Assembly: GCA_014925825.1 (NCBI GenBank)
Contig: JACGCK010000389.1
Location: forward strand, 1 to 29,640
Source: Pholiota molesta
Lineage: Eukaryota > Basidiomycota > Agaricomycetes > Agaricales > Strophariaceae
Length of the DNA stretch: 29,640 bases
Direction of reading: 5' to 3'
Part shown: positions 21,031 to 29,640 of the stretch, one piece after another
Layout: the number at the start of each line of letters is the position of its first letter
How positions within the stretch are numbered: the first letter of the stretch is position 1
Made by a program: the position numbers and the translations under genes
Notes under the pieces: generated by a model
Told to the model about the DNA's origin: nothing
Databases searched by the model: none
What the model saw: the letters and a program-made list of their open reading frames with translations, nothing else

Positions 21031-23679
21031 TCACGCCGCGGGGTGGCCGCCAGTGGCGGGGGCAGGGGTGGCGGGGGCATACTTTGCTGGGGCTTCGTTA
21101 AGTGCTTTGGAAGCATTGAGCGCCTCTTCAAGGATATCTTTACACGCCTGGTGAGATTCTTCGCCTAAAAAAGGTGCGGACAATTGAGGCAATGTAGGCC
21201 ATATGGCGAGAAGAGACGACGAAGGTAGGGAGCGAGAGGTTTCCAGTAATCAGTGATGTGATTGGCAACCTCTGTGTCGAAGAACATCAAATCGAAAGTT
21301 TTGTCCTTAAAAAGCTGCTCTCGATCAATTTCGTTATACCACCGCGCAATCGGAACATGGTCAGTTGGCTGACGAGGAGCACCACAAGGGCCATTGGTGA
21401 AGGTCATAACTCCAAGGGCTACATGAAAGAGAGACTCAAGGTCCTGAGCCGGACCATGGGTATAATTTCCGGTGTTCTTTGGGTCCAGAGCGGCAACTGG
21501 CATGAAGGGAAGAGTTCCCTGAAGGAGAGAAAAATTCAATACGGACTCGGAGGACAGAACAACTCAGCAAAAGACGTACCGATGTTTTGTCCAAAGCGTG
21601 TTCGTACGACGGGCATAGTCATAGTCGATGATGGTGCCAACAACTGGGATGTTTTCTTCCAAACCTGCCAACGGAGCTGGCATAATCGACGAAGTCCCCA
21701 AGTTGCTGGCAATGTTCCGAGTAACTCGTGCGCCTTTCTTCAAAACGACGGGGTTCGGGCCAGGTGCGCGATAAATTACTATGTTGTTTATGCTCAATCA
21801 CCATGTACCATTTTGCATTTAGTATGTAAATACTCGAGCCCTGCGAAAGTGATCGATTAAATAAATTACTTTATATTGAAAACCAGACTTACATTTAACA
21901 CAGTCCAGGAGAACCTTGATAAACTCTTCGCGAGAGCGAAACGACGTTAACGGATCCCCAACAGGACCAGTCACTACCCGACGGTGCACACGGCTAGGGG
22001 GCTTTGGCGTCAGCTTTCCCCTTCGGGCATCAGTAGAGTCGCCTAGTTCCTCGCCCACAATAAACCGAGCATGCATCGATCGGTACGCCTTAGCATCGTC
22101 ACTGGAATCCGCCTCGAGAACGCTGTTTATGTCTGAGAGGACAGTGATTTCTGAGATTCCGTGGTCCACGAGAAGCCAGGCATCCTTGAGGATGTGGTAT
22201 TGCCCCATCCTTGTCTTTTACAAGAAACACGTGGGTACCACGACCAAAGAGAACGAGAGAAGCGTAAATGTGCTTTACGACGTCAAACTCCCGGTCTTGA
22301 ACCTTGACCTTGGTAACGTTTCCAGAGAGGAGGTCGATTGCCATGGTGGTGTCCACGCCGAGTAACTCGGGTTTAGCATACGAAAGGGCAAAAACGATGC
22401 GGGCAAGGCTGACGGCAGGGTAGCTCGTGCAATCCATGAATGGAGTAGAGCAGACGCCAGATCGATCGATCAACCATGAAACAAAACTCCAAACTGCTGG
22501 GCATTGCCCCGGAAAGCAAGACCAATTGCAAAGCGACGGAATGGCTGCGTTTCGAACATGAGGGATGCCTTCTCGGAATCTGCGTCAGCATACTTCTCCG
22601 AGGAGCAGATGAGGACACCTCCACAATTGCATCGATGTGGTGCCAACGAGGCCGAAGTTGGGCTTTCTGGAGGAAATGTCGGAGATTTCTGTTGACAAGG
22701 ATGATGTCGGGTTTGCGGAAACGATAGGCACCACTGGGTCCTTTCAGATACGTTGCTATACTGAATGAACGTTCTTGAGCACTTGGGACGACTAATCCTC
22801 CGTGGTTCACACCATTGTCGAGGACGCCTTCCTCAGTGTTGAGACTGCTGAGCTCGGAACTGTCGCTTCTGTCGCCTTCAACTTCCTCCTCCTCCTCATG
22901 TATGAAGACGGGCTCCTCATGCGTGGGAAATCGGTCCTCGCGCGTGGAAATCGGCTCCTCGTGCTGCTCGCTCTGGATAAGTTGGTGTTTGACTCCCAGT
23001 GTGTGCGCAAGGTGGTTGAGCCAGTCCTGAACGGCTTTCTCCGTCACATTGTCCGGGGTAGTGGGAGAACTTCTGCAACGACTGGTCCCAACATTCAGTG
23101 ACGTTGTCGAGGCAATGCTCGTCGAACGGCACAGGAAGCTCCGCGTCAGAAAACACCTCGGATCGTATCCAATCTAAGCTCGCCGCGTTGGTTGGGATCA
23201 TGGTGTTAAGGAGGGAGTTTGCCGCGGTTTGCATTGACCTGCTTGCGAAGTGGCTCCTGGGTTGTTGTCGACAACGGGACAGGTCCGTCGGATTCATCGC
23301 TCAAGGTGAGAGGGGGGAATTTGGTTGCAATGTATGCCGGAAAACGTTCAGGTTGTAGAAACGTTGTAAGAAATGAAGGTATGGGGAAGGTTGGATGAGT
23401 GTATCGGGCTCTAGTGTCGAGTGCATTATTACAGAGGGCCATCCGGCTGTATATCTCCTCTTGTGCATGTGGGTCAACGGCGGCCTTCTTGGGCATGTTG
23501 GCGGGGTCAGCAAGATAAAAGATAGGACGATGTGAGTCTACGTTGGAGTCGGCGTCTGAGTCGGTGCTGCGATCAACAAAGTAGTCAAGCTCGGCAGTGC
23601 TGAAGCAGGTAGTGTCGAAGAGAATTTCAGTTCTTCGAGAAGGGTCGTGAATTATAGACAGAGGCCAAGCAGACGGCAT
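21031..23679 (-). CDS. FunK1-type fungal protein kinase, several frame breaks
   Basis: A FunK1-like serine/threonine protein kinase; substrate unknown. From the start at 23679: an N-terminal region, then RPRWHHIDAIVEV, DRSGVCSTPF, GRGTHVFLVKDKDG continuing in another frame as QYHILKDAWL, an HGD-type catalytic loop before SINNIVIY (about 21800), IDYDYAR (about 21620, DFG-like metal-binding position), GTLPFM (about 21515) and DLESLFHV. Introns 21841-21892 and 21519-21579 are GT-AG. One-base shifts occur near 23240, 23060, 22640, 22475, at 22203-22206 (C4), near 21800 and 21835, and at 21167-21172 (A6). Removing one C at 22203-22206, or adding one A at 21167-21172, restores family-like sequence, so error is as likely as decay. 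The C-terminus is Ala/Pro-rich. It is followed upstream on the same strand by the second TET/JBP gene. Confidence 0.72.
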
Positions 23680-24193
23680 TGCTACGTGATTATGTTATTG
23701 CGTGAAGGTTTGAAGATAAGGTGTGTCTGACTCACTGAGAATCCGTGTGAAACGTAAATAAAAGAAAATATGACTCGAATTAGACTCGGAAACACTACAA
23801 GATGTCAACTAAGATTTTCTTCGCTGCCACCCAGACGAATCACATCTAACCCGGGTCTCTCCACTAGGTAATAACACTGCTCTGGTAATAACACTGCTCT
23901 TCGATTCTGTAATTTTCCAATTTATGAGGTACCATCGCTACCACAGACTCGGACTGAATACGAGAGACATATATGACTTGCACTGAATTGTCCCCTTGAA
24001 GGTACTTGAACGTCTTATGTAAAGCAGCTATGGATCGGGTTCGGAATAGGCTAAAGGAATAGTTAGGGGAAGAACAATGCCTTGCCTGTCTTCAGCACGA
24101 AGAAGAATTTAGCCTTGTCCAAGGTTAATATTCAATAGGGAACTACATGTGCATTGATCCTACAAGATAACATAACTATGGCTCTGATTACGG
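23680..24193. other. Intergenic region between TET/JBP copy 2 and the kinase gene
   Basis: About 510 bp hold the promoter side of the kinase gene and the 3' flank of the dioxygenase gene. No gene is supported. The only structure seen is a two-unit 17-bp tandem repeat at 23866-23899. Confidence 0.6.
23866..23899. repeat. 17-bp perfect tandem repeat, two units
   Basis: GGTAATAACACTGCTCT at 23866-23882 and again at 23883-23899. It is non-coding and lies about 190 bp upstream of the kinase start. Confidence 0.85.
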
Positions 24194-25667
24194 TTACAAC
24201 TTTGGAAGTAATTCTAGCCCGTCCATCCATCTTTGCGCTTTCTTCTGCTCTTCGACCTCCAACTGCTCCGGCGAAAGCTGGGAGTAATAGTCCTCCGCTT
24301 TCATAAAGCAGTTTGACACCCAACGGAATAGAGCACCAGCGGTGTAGAGCGCGAAGGAGTACCGGCGCTCGTGGGAGGCAATGGAGGTATTAGAATGTGA
24401 AATAAGCGCAGACGCAAGGAGAATGAGGGAACCTGGAGGGAATTCAACGACTAAGTGGCAGTCCCAAAGTATAAGGTGGCCACCCTCCGTTGGATCAAAG
24501 GTGCCAAGCGCCCACACGGCGCACCATCCGAAAGTAAGGTTGGCAAAATCCCTGTGCTTGTAGCATACTGTTTGAGGGCCAAAGTTGTAAGTGGCAGCGG
24601 AGAAAATGCACGAGCGAAAGACGGGCTTGAGAGCGGTGTCAGCTTCATAAAGAGGGCGCATGTGGTCGACATAATACGTATATAGCTTAGGCGCCCAGTT
24701 GGCCATGCATGCTGAAAGAAACAGTGAGCGACTTTGCTGAATAATAAGTAGTTTGGCTTACCCGAAGCAAATGCGGCCATTCGCTTGAATGGCTCAAGTT
24801 CGTTTAGCTCCTCCAGGATTTTCTCGTTCTGAGCACCGTTTGTCAAATTGCAGGGCTGCTTCTGGCCGCCCCCATGCGAGACGCCGCACTGGAGGGCCGT
24901 AAAGTAGCCACGGCGGTGCTTACGCTTATCCCGAGGGACGGAGCACTGCGAGCGCTTTTCTTCCAGAGCGGAAGCTGCTTGCTGGTGAAGCTGCGCCCAA
25001 TTTTCAACAGGAGGACAACCAGCGAGGACGGCAACCGTACGCTTAGATTTATCAGCAATACAAACTGGGGCCCTGTCCATTGGATCAGCAGCTTTTGGAG
25101 AGCGTGGGCACGAAGACTTACCGGCCGTCCCATTTCTTCAGATGAAACTTGAATTTAGACCCCCCCCACCAACTGGTCCAAGCGGTATGTCTTTTTGTGC
25201 CCGGAGCCGTCATTTTTTCCAACGAGGCCAGTGCTCTGAACGGCGGCATTTTCTGTGGCAATATTGGAGCACACGGGATCCAGGAGGTTAACGTACTTCT
25301 CTACAACCTTGTCGCGCACCTGATAGTGCCCAAAAGGAACTTCTTCCCGCTTCTTCTTCCTATGTGCACGACTCGCAGCCTTTTTGGCGGCGCCGCGATC
25401 CCTGGCTTTCGTGGAGGGTGGGAGCGCTGTCTTTTTGGGCAGTGAGGGGCCTGTGAGGCTGTCGGAGGTCGGGACCGGTGGCTGATACGTTGGGGCGATT
25501 TGAGGAGATGGAGGCGGCGTCGGCTCAGGTGATGTTAGGGGGGACAGACTGAATAGGTCGCTGGAGCCAGAGCATACGGCAGAGTTCACAAGATCGACTT
25601 TGGCTTTGAGGCAGTCAGCCAAGTCGAAGTCGGCATTGGCCGCAACAAGAAACTCCTCAGGGAGCAT
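24194..25667 (-). CDS. TET/JBP-family 2-oxoglutarate/Fe(II) dioxygenase, copy 2
   Basis: A homologue of the gene at 12682-14347 with the same predicted role: oxidation of 5-methylcytosine or a related base. Exons 25667-25122, 25072-24762 and 24711-24194 are separated by 49- and 50-bp introns. The middle exon is 311 nt, identical in length and in both phases to exon 3 of copy 1. A C8 run at 25160-25167 must be read as C7 to stay in frame; the exons then total 457 codons plus stop exactly. Parts: a Pro/Ser-rich N-terminus, a basic stretch (KKAASRAHRKKKREE), KKWDGR, VAVLAGCP, HRRGYFTAL, VSHGGGQ, and the catalytic core with H338 and D340 in CYKHRDFANLTFGWC, H391 in ISHSNTSI and R402 in ERRYS. All four catalytic residues are present, so it is likely functional if the C8 run is an error. 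Confidence 0.88.
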
Positions 25668-25686
25668 CTGCTTTAGTTTGGTGAGT

Positions 25687-25936
25687 ATAGGCGAAAAAAT
25701 GAGAGTATTGAAGGGGGTGCTTCGAGAGCAACAGATGCACCAGCGTATTCCCGGGCCCGAGTATTTCTAGGCATCTGCTGCTCTCTAACAAAAAGGAGGT
25801 GAAAGGTAAAATAGGCGAAAAAATGAGAGTATTGAAAGGGGGTGCTTCGAGAGCAACAGATGCACCAGCGTATTCCCGGGCCCGAGTATTTCTAGGCATC
25901 TGCTGCTCTCTAATGGAAAGGAGTTGAAAGGTAAAA
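25687..25936. repeat. 124-bp tandem repeat, two units, each with a hairpin
   Basis: Units start at 25687 and 25811 with ATAGGCGAAAAAATGAG and are nearly identical except around their 3' edges. Inside each, AGAGCAACAGATGC and GCATCTGCTGCTCT form an inverted repeat (13 of 14 pairs) around a loop of about 32 bases that contains CCCGGGCCCG. The block lies about 20 bp upstream of the start codon of TET/JBP copy 2, so it may sit in its 5' leader or promoter. Confidence 0.85.
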
Positions 25937-26795
25937 TAAGACAATACCGTTTTGCGTACGAGTCGGAGCCACACTGAGGACGAACTGACAAGGTTTTCGG
26001 AAACAGCTGTAACGAGGAGAGTCGCAAGGTGCTGCTGCTTGACCGTGCGTGGCAAGTGGCAATATTTGCAGGTCCCTTGATCAAACCCCACGTGAGTACG
26101 AATTATCGGCGTGGCGGTGCACATCAGATTAGACTAGAGATCCGCTGGTCGTCGATCAAGATTGCGGGGACTGTAAACTAATTGGCGCCCGCTATAACGG
26201 GATCGAATACAGGAAATTGTTCTCCGCACTCATAATGTCATTTTTCATGGTTTCAATAGACAGTATCAGAAGAAAATAAGAAAATCTGAAGTTATTAGAT
26301 AGATCTCACTAAGTATGACTTGTATATGCCTTCATCAAGCCCAATGTAACAAAGTAACGAATTAGCGCTGTCATTGGCCATCTTCAGAATTAAACATCAT
26401 CAGAGGTCATCACATATCCTCAGTTCAGCCGCGTATATCATCTCTGAGTGCTCTAGACTCGTATTCCTTTGACTACACCTCTATTACTTGTGAATTCCCT
26501 TCTCCTCTTTCTCTCGTCTAACAACACTGAACGTGAAACGATTTCATCTTCACTCAACGCCAATTACGCTTGAGAGCCTTAGATCTACGTTCCTAAGTCG
26601 GTCGTCGCGTTTTCTTGCTCCTCCTACCATCTAATTCGCGCTTATGTACGTCTTTGGCACGTCCTATTTCCGCCGTTTACTCAAACTAAACCCCTCTTCA
26701 ATCGCACCCGGCAGCTCGGTCTTTTGGCGTTCTGTCGAACTCGTCGTTGCGCCAATACTTGCTCGTCAATTTGATCTTACACATTCGAATTCGAA
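25937..26795. other. Gene-poor stretch upstream of TET/JBP copy 2
   Basis: No gene is supported. Minus-strand open frames near 25785-26124 run through the 124-bp repeats and have no family features. The region from about 26440 to 26640 is pyrimidine-rich on the plus strand (CTCCTCTTTCTCTCG), as often seen before fungal start sites, and might precede the candidate gene at 26796. Confidence 0.5.
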
Positions 26796-27283
26796 ATGTT
26801 AATCATCGCAGCACCCACGGCCGACAAAAGCCTGCTTCGCATCGCTGCGGAACTGGCTAATGCAGGAAAGCGGACGATGGACAAGTTATTCCCCCCTCTT
26901 TCAATGGGCATTTTCTCGTTACGTGCGTCATTATTTTTTTTTTCAATTGTTTAGTCTTATACATTCTAACTAGTGCCAATGCGCATGCTCGACATGGTCG
27001 ACCTCACCTAACCACACAAGTTTTCGATGGCCCGGGCACCTTTTTGGGAGGTGTCCACTTCAACCTTGATGAAGCGAGCACCCCTACATACCGAGCATAC
27101 AATTCGCTGAAGCCCAAGGGCTTCCAGCGCACTGCCGACAGAAGGGCACACAAGAACTTTCTGGGCCTCAAAACATACACAGTTCTTCGGTGTGCTCGAT
27201 CTGCGAATGGAACCGGAAGACATGGTCCTCTCATCGCTGATGCTGCCACACCCGTCGTTCGCTCACGGACATTATGCATGTAA
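26796..27283 (+). CDS. Possible small gene, unrecognised
   Basis: An ATG at 26796 opens MLIIAAPTADKSLLRIAAEL and runs to about 26925. Reading continues in another frame from about 26955 to a TGA-type end near 27283, including GTFLGGVHFNLDEA and LKPKGFQRTADRRAHKN. The two parts could be joined by a very short intron (about 33 bp, GTGCGT to TTTAG) or by one extra T in the T10 run at 26934-26943. A further GT-AG pair near 27281-27328 suggests another exon. I recognise no family, and this may be chance open reading frame. Confidence 0.25.
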
Positions 27284-28229
27284 GTTATCATTTATTTTCT
27301 GAATCGACGCTTACCTCGGTCACGACAGCGCTGCAACTCCTCGCCTCCCACCACCAATACGAATCGCAAGATCACAGCAGTTGACGAGGACGACGACTCA
27401 GCCCTGTTATTGTGACACCCGCCGTTCACCCTCGATTATCTTCCTTGACGTCGACTCATTGATCACAGGCGCTTCATTGATCATAGGCGCTAGGAATGGA
27501 GCCAATCAGCTGAAGGTCGGAGAGATGGCATGGACTACATGGGACTTAGGAGGCGAGTTCCAAAGGGCGCGAGGGCGCATATAGGCGCGTATACGTAGCA
27601 CGGTACGTGCGAGCTCATTACCGCGTCATACAAGGAAGCTAACAAGAAGGATGATCAGTGCTGGAACGGCAGTATGAATGACATTTCGATTCTTACTCGG
27701 CGCGGACACCAGCGCCCGCCCATTTCCGCTCAGCGTCAACTCAGCATTGTCCAGTACGTGCATGCCTCACATCTTGTTCTTTGCATTGCTAATTTTGTGC
27801 CGCAGCGGACTCTTCATTGCCACTTACGGCCGCGCAGAGATTTGGAAACGTGGGTCTGTTACAGGATGGATCGTTTTCAGGGACGAGATGGAAGTTTCCC
27901 GCGTACGAGCTGCCTCTGCATATCCTATACTTACCGGGCATCGAGCAAGGAACAAGAGCGTGAGTGGTTAAGATTACTCTTGATCATATCTAACGATTAG
28001 ATATAATAGACTCCGTGCAATTTGTATGCAAACTAATTGCGCACACCTGTTCATGAGGCGTTAGCAGATCCAAGTCCTTGGGAGTTGGTTACACTTAACT
28101 GTGGGCTTTCAAAGACTCAAGGACTTCGTATGAGACATGGAGTTTATGAGCTTATTCAGGCATGTACATGATAGACCAGCAAAATAATAGATTGTCAATA
28201 TTGATAACAAAGTATTAGCTAGGTCTAGT
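27284..28229. other. No supportable gene
   Basis: Several open frames of 70-110 codons exist on the plus strand, but they overlap in different frames and show no family features or consistent splice structure. GATCACAGGCGCT and GATCATAGGCGCT form a short direct repeat near 27460-27492. Confidence 0.5.
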
Positions 28230-28382
28230 ATGCGCGTACAGTAAGGAGAGCATAGGTATGAGGCATAGGCTTATGGGCATAGAGCAAGACGGCGGTGGGC
28301 ATATGATATATGGCATAGAGCGGGCATAAGGTACATGTATGTAGGCACGGGCATAGGGTACATAGGTGTGGGCATAGTGGGG
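28230..28382. repeat. Degenerate GGCATAG-type short repeats
   Basis: About ten copies of GGCATAG, GGGCATA or close variants occur over 150 bp, interspersed with GTACAT. It reads as a low-complexity spacer just downstream of the minus-strand gene ending at 28388. Confidence 0.7.
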
Positions 28383-28387
28383 AATGC

Positions 28388-29460
28388 TTACTTGGAGGGA
28401 GGGTAGTGAACGCTGTCGAGGATGCGCCCCATCTCGTCGAGGTACTCAGCGTCCAGATCAGAGAAGCCGTATTCGTCTTCATCGGCTCCATCAGCCGCCT
28501 CAGAGGCAGCTTCGGTGTCAACGGCGGCAGCGGCGGCGGCTGTCAGAGATGGCGGAAGGCCAGAGGGCCCTGGAATGGGGGACGAGGGCGCGGCCACGGA
28601 CTGAGCAGCTTCGGTGTCAACAGCGGCAGCGGCGGCGGCTGTCAGAGGCGGCGGCAGACCAGAGGGCCCTGGAATGGGAGACGAGGGCGCGGCCACGGAC
28701 TGAGCAGCTTCGGTGTCAACAGCGGCAGCGGCGGCGGCTGTCAGAGGCGGCGGCAGACCAGAGGGCCCTGGAATGGGGGACGAGGGCGCGGCCACAGCCT
28801 GAGCAACCCTGCGGCCAGCTGGTGTAATTGCGTAACGAACGCTGGATGCCATCAACTGCGCCCAGTTTCCCTCGTCGCGACCGTCAAGCTCCGAGAAGAG
28901 CGGAACGAAGGGGTTCGCGTTCGGCGCAGGTGTCGAAGGAGCCGTCGCAGGAATCTCTGTGTCGGAAAGGGGCAAAAGATCGGCCGCAGGCTGCGTAGAT
29001 TCACCAGATCGAGGCGAAGAAGCCGCACGAGGCGGAAGGAAAGACGAACATGCAGGGGCATGAGCTGGTTGGGAAGGGGCTGACAATGCAGGGACTCCAA
29101 GGGAGGTGGAGAAAGCCGAAGACGTGGGGACGTTGGCGGAGGGGAATGAGCCGAAGGCGCTGCAGTGACGTGGGTAATTAATTGAATAGGATAGGCCGGA
29201 AACGAAGAAGCAGCTGGCTGGGAAGACTTCCCACCATCCAACGAGCGGACATTGCTCGCTGCGGAATCCTTGGCGCTTGAGGAACCTGGCCCATTGGTGC
29301 TGACAGGAAGGTTGCCCAAGGGATGGCATTTCTTCTGGGACCAGCGTGGAACCTTGGCTTTTGGGTAATGCGGAGGACCGCCCACGTCCGAATCCGAGTC
29401 GCTGATGACGACTATCTTACGGAGCGGAGGTACCATCGGCAGATCGTTTCTTTTCACCAT
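28388..29460 (-). CDS. Unknown repeat-rich protein with acidic C-terminus, frame uncertain
   Basis: No family is recognised. A plausible start at 29460 gives MVKRNDLPMVPPLRKIVVI followed by SDSDSD. From about 29160 the coding-like signal moves to a second frame (Ser/Pro-rich, then PLFSELDGRDEGNWAQLM), which runs to 28388, so a one-base break or an unrecognised intron is needed. Three 33-residue repeats rich in Ala, Ser and Pro (SSPIPGPSGLPP, then an Ala run and VDTEAA) precede a very acidic tail (DEDEYGFSDLDAEYLDEM). The stop codon at 28388 overlaps a perfect GTAAGC donor, so another exon may follow. The 5' region overlaps a duplicated segment (29196-29312 and 29526-29640). The protein is probably disordered. 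Confidence 0.5.
28506..28802 (-). repeat. 99-bp coding tandem repeat, three units
   Basis: Three nearly identical 99-bp units, for example with CAGAGGGCCCTGG at 28561, 28660 and 28759, encode a 33-residue Ala/Pro/Ser repeat. The period is a multiple of three, and the near identity suggests recent expansion. Confidence 0.9.
29196..29312 (-). repeat. Direct repeat, copy 1
   Basis: 117 bp beginning CCGGAAACGAAGAAGCAG on the plus strand. It matches 29526-29640 in the same orientation except for a two-base difference near its start. Confidence 0.93.
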
Positions 29461-29525
29461 GGTTGTACGAGCGAAGGTAGCGGTGTGCAGCGCGTTTCCC
29501 TTTCGCCTTGCGACATTGCTGGCGT

Positions 29526-29640
29526 CCGGAAACGAAGAAAGCTGGCTGGGAAGACTTCCCACCATCCAACGAGCGGACATTGCTCGCTGCGGAATCCTTG
29601 GCGCTTGAGGAACCTGGCCCATTGGTGCTGACAGGAAGGT
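29526..29640 (-). repeat. Direct repeat, copy 2 (runs to window edge)
   Basis: It matches copy 1, with the two bases GC missing near the start, and continues to the last base of the window, so the duplication may be longer. It lies upstream of the proposed start at 29460 and falls in a different frame relative to that gene. Confidence 0.93.

Noticed and set aside
20795..21154. Plus-strand open frame with an Ala-rich end
   Set aside because: Its 3' half is the shadow of the C-terminus of the kinase gene on the minus strand, and its 5' half has no family feature.
21031..23679. Calling the kinase a pseudogene, or the shifts programmed frameshifting
   Set aside because: At least two shifts sit in homopolymers where a one-base change restores family sequence, and the same pattern affects unrelated genes and one of two identical transposon copies. 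Sequence error is the simpler explanation.

Overview
The window looks like basidiomycete nuclear DNA, most likely from a mushroom-forming Agaricomycete. Genes are cut by many short GT-AG introns of about 50-60 bp. The recognisable families are ones expanded in these fungi: KDZ (Kyakuja-Dileera-Zisupton) transposases with a CxC2 cysteine cluster, TET/JBP-type 2-oxoglutarate/Fe(II) dioxygenases, a FunK1-type fungal protein kinase, a MYND zinc-finger protein, a short MGRPRLY-type protein and a long Pro-rich protein carrying the motif NWPEDVPFP. No rRNA, tRNA, CRISPR or bacterial operon signal was seen.

Layout. Bases 1-4765 (+) are the 3' part of a KDZ element. Bases 16105 to at least 20546 (-) are a nearly identical KDZ copy in opposite orientation. 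The two 3' ends face each other across 11.3 kb of different DNA, and both end at the same sequence, CACTAGTAGTAG. The left copy is interrupted by a 943-bp non-autonomous hAT-like element with an 8-bp target duplication; the right copy preserves the empty site. Between the copies lie an 11-exon Pro-rich gene (5825-10084, -), a MYND gene (11055-11813, +), a TET/JBP dioxygenase (12682-14347, +), an MGRPRLY gene (14875-15550, -) and the 5' part of a gene cut off exactly at the end of the right KDZ element (15778-16104, +). Right of the pair come a FunK1-like kinase (21031-23679, -) and a second TET/JBP gene (24194-25667, -). A weakly supported gene (26796-27283, +) and a repeat-rich, partly duplicated gene (28388-29460, -) follow.

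How it fits together. TET/JBP enzymes oxidise 5-methylpyrimidines in DNA, and in basidiomycetes their expansion beside KDZ transposons is established. This window shows that association closely: one dioxygenase lies between two inverted KDZ copies and another lies 3.6 kb outside. Whether the 11.3-kb segment moves as a unit is inference.

Caution on breaks. Most frame breaks are single-base changes, often in homopolymer runs. The two KDZ copies differ from each other mainly by such one-base changes, and a one-base correction of a C8 run restores exact codon phase in the second TET/JBP gene. This is what residual long-read error would look like, so the frame breaks alone do not show that the genes are dead. 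The hAT insertion, the truncation at 16104 and a TGA at 7295-7297 are better candidates for real damage.
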